In this document: positions 13,008 through 24,229 of the stretch, piece after piece
Position numbering within the stretch: position 1 is the stretch's first letter
Layout: each line of letters opens with the position of its first letter
Origin: Centropus unirufus
Lineage: Eukaryota > Chordata > Aves > Cuculiformes > Centropidae
Direction of reading: 5' to 3'
Assembly (NCBI GenBank): GCA_013397695.1
Contig: VYZI01000083.1
Location: 2,745,819 to 2,809,818 of the forward strand
DNA length: 64,000 nucleotides
The notes under the pieces: generated by a model
Database searches by the model: none
The model's input: the letters and a program-made list of their open reading frames with translations, nothing else
What the model was told of the DNA's origin: nothing
Translations under genes and position numbers: made by a program

Positions 13008-13082
13008 TTCTTATCTTCCATCTTCCTGTCATCTCTGGAAGCTCCATCCGTATTGGAATAGGCACCAATTATTCCAGCCCCA
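13008..13082 (+). CDS. BEAN1-like: BEAN1-like exon 2, signal-peptide-like segment
   Basis: This 75-base exon is bounded by a textbook acceptor (polypyrimidine then TCCTCAG) and a perfect donor (CCCCA|GTAAGT). It is symmetric (phase 1 to phase 1) and fits exon 3 exactly. The frame gives LIFHLPVISGSSIRIGIG followed by TNYSSP. This reads as the hydrophobic core of a signal peptide, a plausible cleavage region after Gly14 or Ser15, and an N-glycosylation sequon at Asn24. The other two frames run into stops by the start of exon 3. I do not recall an equivalent segment in BEAN1, so homology is not shown. It could be a 5' untranslated exon if translation starts at 23185. Confidence 0.5.
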
Positions 13083-16000
13083 GTAAGTAGTCTTTTTTTT
13101 TTTTTTTTTAACTGCATTAACAGTGTGCCCTGCAGCCATATACAGCTGTAGGAATATTATATTGAAAGTCCTCCAGCAGATACACATCAATCCATTAAAA
13201 AGCAAATAGCTTCCTGACTAAGAAAACAACTCAGTTAAAAGGAATGGGCTTAGTCTTGTGATCTTTATACAGACAACACCCATCAAAATGAGGGAGAGAA
13301 TTGTCTGAAATAGAGGACCATAAAATTTAGTGTCAGGTACAAGTACTTCATTATTACCTTTTGTTAAAATAAATCTCCCTTTCAAGCATTTTCTTCCATA
13401 ACCAAAAATTAGCACATAACTGCTAAACTGATTTACAAATTGAGCTCACTGACATCAGTCACAATTTATATCATTTTGGCAATCACCGGTGAAACAAGTG
13501 CAGCTAAAAATTAATTCCAGTCATTGAAATAAAACAATTCCTGATATCTGACTTCCTTCTACTCTCCTTTTTATTACTGACTTTTGTAGTTACTACATGA
13601 GAGTTGTTTGAAAAGGAAATACAACAATATAGGAGCCAGCTCTGCCCATGTCACTGGTCCTGCTTTGGCAGAAAACCACATGTAGGCAGGGAGGCAGAGC
13701 AGCACATCCAGTCCCTTAGATGACAGAATGCATGATAAAAATATATGCCCAACAATTAAAACAATTGAGATATCTCTCAGAGCAAGTGCTGCAGCTCAAG
13801 AGATCCATGCTGACATGTAATTAGATTATGACCTCAGCAACGACTCTCAAGTTAAGATGCCCATCATGGGTGAGAAATCATGAAGTTTAAAGAAAGAAGA
13901 GGCAAAAATTATCTTGTTTGCTTTGAAACATACACAAGGGAACAGGAAAGATAGGCAGCTACTGTCATTCACGGACCAGAAATATTTTCAAGTTTAACAT
14001 TTGCTCCCACAGCTCACCAACTTGGGGACATTATTGGTAGCATCAAGACCAGCTTCTGCCAACACTCGGTATTTGTACGACCTAACCCCCTAAGAGAACT
14101 TCAGTAACTGGTAGAAGAGTTTGGTTAGTAAAGCCAAAGGCAGCGTGCAAAACCAAGTAAATGCAACACACTGTCTTTCAGACTGCCTGGTAATCCTTTA
14201 AACTCCTAGAAAAAACACATTGGGCTCAAGAGCAAGTGTGCAATTAAGTCACTGCTGATTAAAATTGTTCTCCCGCTGACTTCCTAACAGATGACCAACT
14301 GGCATCACCAGAGCCAGACAATACACACTGACAATACCAAACTGGCATGCAATTGTACATGCTTACACTAGTGTAGCTACACATGTCAGTCTGCTCATCT
14401 AGTAGTGAATTGCCTCAAGTCTTAGCAAAAAAAAAACAACCCAATTGTAGTGTGCTTCTGTTGTTACAGGTTAACACTGCAAAATAACCTAAATTATTTT
14501 CCACAGAACTGTTGCTTTTATGTTGTGCATGAAATGAAACTTCCTTACGTCTGTAGCCAGTATGCGTTTAGTTTGGCAATTCATGTCAGAATAATACCAT
14601 CTTACCCTTTCTTCACTTCCATGATCCTTGACCTCAGGTGTTTCCCTGCCATTGACAGTCCCAGAGAGACCACTTCACAGCAAGACAACTTTGTCTTGCA
14701 TGAACTCCAGATTAGGTGCGTTTTGTGATAGAACTATTACAGAAAACAGAGTAGCCTGAGTGTTGCCCTAATTTCCAAATGGGTGCCTATGTCTCTTCAA
14801 AATAAGTGTCCTTAAGACACTGTTATTGTTTTATTTTGGCCTTAATTGAGTACAGTTCAGCCAGGCCTGATGTTCTGGCCTTCTACACAAGGGCTATCAT
14901 TAATTAATGCCTAGAATATAAAATGGTCTACTGAGGATAACAGTAACAAAGTACTAGGTGGGCAACAGCAGTGGTGACTGCAGCTTTTCTTGCACCAAGT
15001 CAGCTGTGCCTCAAGAATGCAGCATCTTGTTGTACAAGGCAAAGGGGTAAAGACAGGCAAGCTAATCCTCAGGAACAGACCTCTGGGACTTCAACCACAC
15101 AGCACCAAGGTGGGTTGACAGTTCTAGCATTTCATGGAGCTTTCTAATCAGAAAAAAAAAATGCTATTAGCTCTATTGCTTTAGATGTTTCTGACAGAAA
15201 CATTGGGTTTTCCTTGGTCAAGTATGTTTGGTTGTTTTTTAAAGTAAAAATCAAATTTATCTCTAGGAAATAGTGGCGACAGTGAGTATGAAACATTATT
15301 AATCAGCAGTCCTTACTTCAGTAAGGATTTGTGATACTTAAAAAGCCCAAAACTGTCAGAGAAATCAAATGGCAGACAAACACTTCTACCCAAACTGCCT
15401 TCCCCTCCTGCAATGCTGCTGCCACCTCCTCCTCCTCCTCAGCAATTCTGAGATTCATCTCTGAAGAAATGCATTTTAAGCAAAGGTAAAACCAAACCAA
15501 TCAACTGATTTCTCAGTCACATATCCAGATTGCTGATACATATCAGCTATTCTAAAGACAGTTATTTTACCACTATTAAGTGACAATAAAGTTACATACT
15601 TATATATTAGTAAATCTTTATGATAACTGCATTGAACTACAGCTCTGCTGTTACATCTAAGGGCACAAGGAATGTCCAAAGATATGTAAAATGTTCATCT
15701 GGGTGCGTGAATCAGGGAAAAATAAAACTATAAAATATGCAGATAGCATGTTGAAATTCAGCACTAAGATTCTTGTGTTGTAACGTTTGTAGATCTTAGA
15801 AAGTTACTAAACAGAATTATTTCACATAATCAAGAAAAAACAGCGCTCTCCTCTTTCTGCATGAAACCCCACCTGCACCAGGCACAGGGACATATTTCCT
15901 ACAAAGGAAAAGTGCAGAAAATCCTGATCCTAAAGCCAGCAGGCCCTTGAGTGGACACTGGATGTTGTTCCTCACCACCCAGCATCTTCTGCAACAGCAC

Positions 16001-19000
16001 ATCTGGCTGCCAGCTGTATTGACTACAGCACTGCCAGATGCGCTCAGGACAACAGCTAAATGTGGAACACACTTCTACTCATAAGAAATCTTTCTGTACA
16101 TAGTAAGCATAGATCTTTCTCTCCACTGCTATGGGTTGGGGAGTCTAGCTCTTGTTCTTGATGGCAAATCCTGTATCTTGCCTGGAATAGTCTCCAACTC
16201 AGCCAGTTTAACCTGGCTGTCTAGAGGCCAGTACTGTTGGAGGATAACTTCACATTTGCATGCAAGGTGGAGCCTCTTGCCTCAGTTCAAACAGGTGAAC
16301 TGTTCGGTGCCTGTGCAACTATCTTAGAGTGGTTCTGCTGGCTGCACCAGGTTTGAGACATACAGAAAGACAAGAGATTGCTTCTAGCCTGTGCGTGACA
16401 GCTTTGCTGTGCACTGGCATGCTGGAGAGAGCCCATAACACCAGACGTTTACGAGACAAACTGACAGATCTGTACCTAGCAGCCGTACACATTCCCTTGC
16501 ACTCATGGGATGCCTTGAGAAGCATCAGTGATCAAAGCACCAACCTCTCCCACTGGTTACCAGTCTCTCCTCTAACAGAGAATGCCAGAAACCATCTTTA
16601 TTTTTGACACCAGGCAGCAAGGGAAATGCGCTCTGGTTGCCCCCTCTTCTCTGAGTGCACAGCAGAGCTTAATCCCCAGAATCATCTGCTCTTTGTTTTC
16701 CTTCACTTAGGTTTTTCCCTCAAAGTGTGGATGTTTGTTGAAGGCACCCATCTCTCCCTACAGTTTTCCACATTGCACTTCAGGCTTTAATGACTCCAGC
16801 TTTGCAGAAGGGAAGACTATTCAAACAACTCCAGAACCACACCTCAGAGCTCTCTGTTCTTCTCCCCTAATAAGTCATATCCTGCTCAATATCTTTCTGC
16901 CATCAATTTATTTTATGATGGCTTGGAATTATGTCAGTTACATCAAGAATGATTTTTTCACGCTTTCATTTATTAGACTGGAATCTGCATTGCTTCTCTC
17001 CAAGCCTGATAATTTCTCATCGTCATTTATGAGGATGTGGGCTGACAACTCCAAATCATTCATTTCCACTGTAACTACTACTTAATGCTGTAGTTTCAGC
17101 AGCTTCTCCCAACTCCTACCTCCCGTTCCTGACTTTTTTTTGTTAGGTGTGAGAAGAATAGAATAAAATTCTTTCTTTCCTATGCAACTACTTTGCAAAA
17201 ATATAGATGAGTCCAGCCCAGCTCCCTATCAAATAAATGAAAGTGATACTTTAGTTTTTGAAGGGGATCTCATCAAACTGGTACAACCAGCTGTCCTGAG
17301 AACCCTCTCATAGAAGAGTAAGGGAGAGATGTTTCAGAGGTTCCGAGCACTATTAACTCTTGCCGCCTGACATGTCATTACTACATAGTGACTATATTTG
17401 AGCTATACATTCAAGCACCTGAAAATGCAGCAGATGCCCAAGTGCCTTTATATAGAGCATCTTTCAAGGAAAGGTGGACAATTAATTGATAATGAGCTTT
17501 TGTAAAACCTACTTAACGAGTCTCTGTGTACAGATACTTTGAAAATTTGGCCTCAAGATCAGAGCTGGCAGAAGCAATCACTTCCTGAAATCCCTCAGAT
17601 TGATTTTTGAAATAATGACACTATATGACATTGAGACACCTACGGTCATCAAGGACCTGTGCAAAGACAATTTACTGGAGGCTATTCCAGCCAAAGCCCA
17701 CTATATCACTGTCTGTTCTTAATGCAAATAGTGCTTCTGTGACACTTTGTTTCTTTGGCCTCTTTAATTCTAAGTTTCTTATCTTTTAATTGCTGTTTTT
17801 AGTTGCAAGCGTGCTAATCCCTCTACTATCATTAAAATGAGGATTTTCCTTTAAATTGTTTTCTTTCTTCATTAGAAGCATTATAAAAAGAAATAGTGAA
17901 ATATGTGCAGTTTTTAATTTATTTTTTTTACTTTTGAATCTCTCCTATTGGCAATAAATCTCTTTTAGTTTCAGGGTTTAAGAGAAGCAGCTTTGTAAAC
18001 ATGTGATCTTTACAGGTTTTCAACATCCTAGCTTTATTTTGATATAGCTGCAAAATTGTTAGAGGATAAGGTCTACCAGTGTCGGGGACACTTAAAAGAC
18101 TCAACTAAGACTGAAGCTTTATCATGCTAGGTCCTGCACAAAATAACTGGCCTTGTCTGTTCCAGACTGCAGTAGTCTAGATAGCAAAATAGGTAGGAAA
18201 AGAAAAACAGACTAGCAGAAAAAATTAATTCCTGTAGACTACATAGCAATTTAAGGAAAAAGCACAGCTGTCCTGCCTCGTGGATTGGTGTCTGTCTGCT
18301 GCTCGGCAGTGACTCTTGCTAACAAGATACTGCACTGGCTCTTTTCTCTTGTAGTGTCCTTTTTTTCGTCTAGTCCTCGATCTGTCTTTGTTCTTGGGGC
18401 TGAAGGGACAGACCTGCTGCAAGACGATTTCCAGAACATTTATTCTACTTTTATTTTTGCATATGATTATTTTATGCAGCTGAATTAATTGTCCGCAGAC
18501 GGCCTGTTGTTCATCAGGCTTAGACCTGATAAAGGGAAATACTCTGAAGTTAGACTTAACCTCAACTTTCAGTTCCCACTTACTTAGAACAGAAAATTAA
18601 TTGCAGCTAGCCTGTCATGTTTTTCTGGGTAGATCACAAATATAAGTAGGTCTTCCTTCCTCAGGGGAACCTAGGAAATACCTAGAAATAACATATCTTG
18701 CACCAGAGAGCTGAAAACTCAGTCAATAGAAGAGCTTTCTGAGTCTCTAAATCATTTAATAGGCTGATTCAAATTTTTAAAGCCCCAAACTTACAGAATG
18801 AGTTCAATTAGAAATTTCTACATAAAGGACTCAGGAGCCTAAGAAGATGAGCTTTACAAAAGAGATTCCCAGATCCTGCTGGGGAGAGAGTAACACAGTA
18901 CCTGGCAGAGAACCCAGCAGATTGTGAGCTATGTAGACCCAGTTGGCTCTTTCTACGACAACCACAAACTGAGTTTGGCTTCTAATCCACACTTAGCCAT

Positions 19001-22000
19001 CACCTCATATAAGCAGGGTTCAATATTTTGGGCAAAATGTTTCCCATTTATGATTATTTACAAGTTAAACCACTGAGGTGCACATTGGCCATTTTTGCTC
19101 TCCAAAAGCATACAGTGTGCAAGGCAGTCACTAGCCCCAACAACTGGCAAGAAGTACCAGACTTTTTCTGTAAACCATGTTTCCTTGTTGCCAGCTTAAA
19201 GCATTGCCCTGAACCATGCCTCTAAAGGTGCAGCAAGGCGGCAGCCTGCTGTGGGATCCTCACTACCTGTTCTGCAAACAAATGTGAAACCCTGCAGGCT
19301 CAAGCACACAATTAAAGTTCTGAATGACAAATTAACAGTCCTGGACGTTCACAGGTAGCCCAACAATAACTAGTCATGTGCTGTTGTAATTATACCTCTG
19401 CCTCACAGACAGAGGAATAGGAATGTGAATCCAAGTGGTTCCTGTTTTGGCCTAGAACTTGGTGCTAGAGAAAGAACAGACACTGCAAAGGCACACAATG
19501 AAAAAAGGAGCTGTTTCGGACGACTTTTATGCGTCATTTGAAGCTTATGTTCAACTATGCTAATAATCACGCTCCTCGCGCTAAACACTTTTGTGGAATC
19601 AGCTGTTCCTTTAGAAAGAAAATAGAACACTCAATAATAGATTGAAAAAGCAGTTACAACATATTCCTGCTATTGTGCACTGCAGTTCGTGCTGTATAGC
19701 ATATTTCTTAGCATCAGTAAAAGACTGTCCAAATGTGTAGGGAGAGCACAGCCAGAATACCAGCACCAAGGATTTTGTATATACATAGACACTTTGCTTT
19801 TAGAACAGCACAATCCTAAATGGAAACATGAGTGGGAACTGTGCTTTTGCAACTTGTTCTTATTAGCCAACCTGAAAGAAGTCTAAAAACCTCACAGAAG
19901 TCTAAAATAAAAAGAAAAAAGCTGTGCTCAGCAGTACATTTCTCTGTTTCTGGTTACAAAAAAAATTGTTTCTACTGAATGAAGCCAGCCATAATTTGAA
20001 AACTTTCCCAAAGCTGGAGATAGAAGATCACACTTTAGGAGTGCTGGAGCTTCTATAGAGGTAGAAGTATGACTTTTTTCCAAGATTTTCAAACATGTAA
20101 AACTATGATTCCCAAATACTAGGACTATAGATAGTATCAAGGTAGCTTAACAGTATAGAAATGACATTTTCTGCCTGACCTCTTATTATAAATCTATGTA
20201 GTTGCTATCAATGCAAAAATATGAGGAGACACAAGAAGCCACTGGGGAGATAAGAATCTCTCTTCCTTCTACTGTGTTTTGCACAGGTTTTTGTGTCATA
20301 CTTGTCCAAACAATATAAGCACAGTAGAGCGTTAAAGTGTCAAACTAACACGTGCCCAGTCTTGTTTATTCTCTCCTTCTCTCACCAAGCTCAAGAGTTG
20401 TTAAATCATCTCTGTTACTGGAGGACCCTTCTTCACCATAACTCTTCCTGCAGCTGGCTACAAAGCTTTCAGAGCCAGCTGCAGGCAAGAACTGGGACTT
20501 CTACAAAGTGTGATGGGTTACATTGAGTAGTTCCTGCTGGTGGATGCTCAGGGCTTTATCAAAATCAGTGACTAAGGTGAGAAGTACGCACCTGGTTTAA
20601 CAGAGACATAATTCAGTGATCATTTGACTAAAAAAATTGTGGTATTACTAACATAAGAAAATACAAATTTGGATACACTAGCTGTAAACTGTTAGGTGTA
20701 TTTTAATGGTGCAGGTTAATTTTCTGCATCACAGTTATATAACATTGCACCTGAAGCTAAATTCAATATGGCCACTTTGATGTTCTTAAATTAACTAATT
20801 TTCACTTCAGAAATTCTTTCAAATGCATGAGAATTTAGAATACAAACCTTGAAAGCCATTGTCACGCCACTGCATGGCACACTTCAGCTGGGAACAGGTG
20901 GGCTTAGAACTGGGAAGTGCTTCCCTGAAAAAATACTTTGTTAGCTCCCTGTCATCTGGTGTAAAAACTGTTTACAAACCGATTTTACCTCAGGGAAGAG
21001 CATACTTTAAATGCAAAACACTTTGTGCTCACCTCTACCAAGGCGGAAAGAAACATCATCTTGGAGAATAACATATTTTCTCACAAATTAAAATATCTGT
21101 TTCAAAAGAATCTTCATTGCGTAGAAATGAATGGTTATTTATTCAGTCACCACCACACTTAACGTGATCCCACCTCTGCCCTGCCTGCTGCATGACTATG
21201 GCCCACGTTTCCACTTCTTCCCAAAAAAAAAACATTTACACATTTTTAGTGTTTTTTTTCAGGTATTTTGCAGCTCCCCTTCAGAATAGACGGAAGATTT
21301 GTATCATATGGGTTCACAAAACTAAAAGTTCACATAATTTGGTCTTGCTACAGCTGGGAAATACAGCTTTCTGGGATAGGTTTGCACACCCTATTATAAC
21401 CAGCACTGGCTTTTCAGTGAAAAAAAATAAAAATGGATCTGCCCACATACCTTCTTAGCTTATAAACTTAATGGTTCTCCCAGAAGATAATAAAACATGG
21501 AATAGTTTTCTAGCCTTTTCATCAAAACTGAATCCCAAAGCGACTTACGCAGTTCACCAATAACTGAGACAGCAACGCAGCATGACTTTCTGGACGAGAC
21601 AGGAGGTGTTGATCCTTAAGTGAACTTCAAAGAAGAACAAGTAAAGCAACAAAAAGAAAATCAGGAATTTTTTGTTGGAGGAACTGTGGAAAACTTTCTT
21701 ACATCCAAACAGTTGTGAAATCATAGCCAGTGATAGAGGAGAATTGTGTTGAACTAGTAAAAACGGGTATGGTGAATGAGAAACGTATGAATGGGTGTAG
21801 ACTGGAGCAACTTCAAACTAGGTTACAAACTAAACAGATGTTATGGAAGATATAAATATGCGAGATGCATACCAGGACCAGTTACTGTAGTAAATTTGCT
21901 AATATATTATCTTCTCCTTCTCCATCATTTTCCTGCAGATAAATTCCTTTTTTATATTTGCAATGAATGACTAAAAGTTAACAAAGTTGTTCCCACTTAC

Positions 22001-23077
22001 ACAATTACAAACTAGATAGGAATGCCTAAAACTGTAATTGCTAGGAATTCTATGCCCTTTTATCTCAAAATTGTCCAAGATATCTCCCAGAAATCCAGCT
22101 ACCATTTGGGAAATGTACTCCAGGATGTTCTGAAAGTACAGAACAATATGATCTGACTGTTACCCTCTAGAATGCAGAGCTGCCAGGTACGAGATTTACT
22201 GCAACAGTATGTTGTGAATGCTGGTGATAAATGCATTTGGGGGCATTGACATCTTCCATTGGAGCAGCTGTGTGGGAACTGGAAATCATGAACAATTACT
22301 CCAACTGCATGGCTTTGCAGCTACGAAGGATGACAAGAACACTGCAAATTAAAAATTTGGAGAGCAAACACCACCACACAGTAGCAGGTTTGCCTGTGTG
22401 CTGTTGGGTACCGACGTGCACACTAGCCCCCATTCCTGTAGTTTCAAAAGCTTGTGTCTATCAAGGTGGGCTTATGCTTCCATTTCCCTGTATTTGGAAT
22501 GTTTTGGAATGCTCATAGGAAGTAACTTGAATATAGCTCTAGTACTCTAATGAAATTGAAAGCTAATGTATGAAGATAATAAAAAAAATCCTTCCCCGCT
22601 CTTATCAGACTGAGTTCCTATGCTTAATTGCCAAACTGGAAAGGGATTGTGAGAGAGTTCTACTTACCAGCTAAGAAGCCCCTAATCCAGTCTTCAGGTT
22701 CAGGCAAGATAGCTCATCTTTTCCTTCCCTTCATTCATCTATTTTGTATGTTAAGCTGGGGCAAAGATGGATTGTTTTGGCTTGGGTATTAGTGTGGCCG
22801 TCATGAAGCTGGGTGACTCAGACATAGTACCCCTGCAATTTCTCAAGTATGTGTCACCAAGACCCCATCTGTCTTGAGCTCTCTCTTTAAATAATCTGGA
22901 ATATCAGCATAGGATAAAATTGTTTGAGTCTGAGACTCTTCACATCTGACAAAGAGATTGTTTTCACCCACTCAGGGCTTTCGGAAGCTGGAAGACTGAC
23001 TTTCAGTAGGCGTGTGGCTTTCTACTCAGCAGAGTTGCTTATTACACAAAGTCATCTCTTGTTTCTCCTCATTTCAG
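13083..23077 (+). other. Intron 2 of the BEAN1-like gene
   Basis: About 10 kb of AT-rich DNA, from GTAAGT to CTCCTCATTTCAG. It carries a long T run at 13093-13109 and scattered A/T runs. I see no CR1 copy and no convincing additional exon. Open frames up to about 116 codons (for example 16735-17085) show no domain and no splice-phase support. Confidence 0.6.
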
Positions 23078-23209
23078 ATGAGCAGAGCATTCTGCCATGT
23101 GAAAAAGAATTGCAGTGTGGTGGTGGACTCTGCCTCTTAAATTGGCTGCGCTGTTGCTACAAGGAGGACTGTGGCAGAGACTACATGTCCATCAAACTAA
23201 CATGCTCAA
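23078..23209 (+). CDS. BEAN1-like: BEAN1-like exon 3, LDLa-like cysteine module
   Basis: This 132-base symmetric exon (phase 1 to 1) lies between TTTCAG and AA|GTGAGT. Its frame encodes six cysteines spaced C-x5-C-x4-C-x6-C-x5-C-x10-C (residues 36, 42, 47, 54, 60, 71 of the joined model), plus an extra Cys at 55. The three inner spacings and the core CGGGLCLLNWLRC match the LDL-receptor class A pattern (xCxxGxCIxxxWxCDGxxDC). The acidic calcium ligands DG and SDE are missing, so calcium binding is doubtful. Near the 3' end the residues YMSIKLTC align with the N-terminus I remember for mammalian BEAN1 (MSFKRPC). The Met at 23185 is therefore an alternative start that would skip most of the module. 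Confidence 0.72.
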
Positions 23210-24199
23210 GTGAGTTACCCTTCACTCTACTCAATCACAATAAAACATCCTATGAATGTGAATCCATTTTCTCGCTGAATCCGTGTTTGTTGCAATATTC
23301 TGTTCTAAACATTAGATTTGGTCCAGTTTTGCAAGGATATGGACATTTAGAGGTTTATTTATTCATATGTGTCTAAATCATTTACACTGCATGCTGATTT
23401 CAAGTAGCACAGTAGACAAATACGGGTGGTGATGGGAATGGAAGGTTTGGTCAAGCTCAAAGTGCATTAAGCTAATATATTGTGAAGGCTGCTATTCCGA
23501 GATGCCAGCTGAGGAGGGAAAAGTGGAAAAATAAAAAGCCTAAAGAAGGCAGTCGTCATTGCTGGGAACAATTAGACACTGGCAGCTCTACAGAGCAGTG
23601 GCTGCTGGCTGGGCGCTCCACATTTGGGAATATTAATATGAATAAATAAACAAACCGCCATCTGATTAAAATAATACTCGGGCAGGGGAGAGGTAGGACT
23701 TACTGTCAAGTCAGAGATACCCAGTGCATTAAAGGAGTCATAGAGTAACATTTGTTATCCCATGACAGGGAAGATGGGCTTAGCCATTTGTCTTAGAATC
23801 AGATTGGTTGCAAATAAGTGGAAAGATAAATTGGAGGACACTGGATGAACACAAGGGCGTGGTAATCTCAGCAATTGCTGTTTACTAGCAAACTTGGCGA
23901 TTTAACCATCTCAGCTTTTTCTGTGCCTTTTTGCTCATTATGCTTGCTTGTTCATTTCAAGCTCAGTGCTACCTCTGAAACCTTCCTTTTAAGATACCCA
24001 TGTTGTAACTATCAACATCCAAGAGAGGATATTACTATTAGACTTCTATTCCACATGGTATGAATATTTGCAGGGTTGGGTTTTGTAGTTAACACGACAT
24101 TGCATATAGAGGAATGGAGTGGCAGTTCTGGAAAAAGACCAGACATTACAATGGGGAGAGCAGCTTGCCAGCTACCAGCAATACACTTCAGATGAAAGT

Positions 24200-24229
24200 T
24201 AAAAAAAAAAAAAAGAAAAAAAAAAAAAG
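24200..24229. repeat. A-rich simple repeat
   Basis: Two long A runs interrupted by a single G, about 30 bases in all, followed by GG. No retrogene body is visible on either side. Confidence 0.85.
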
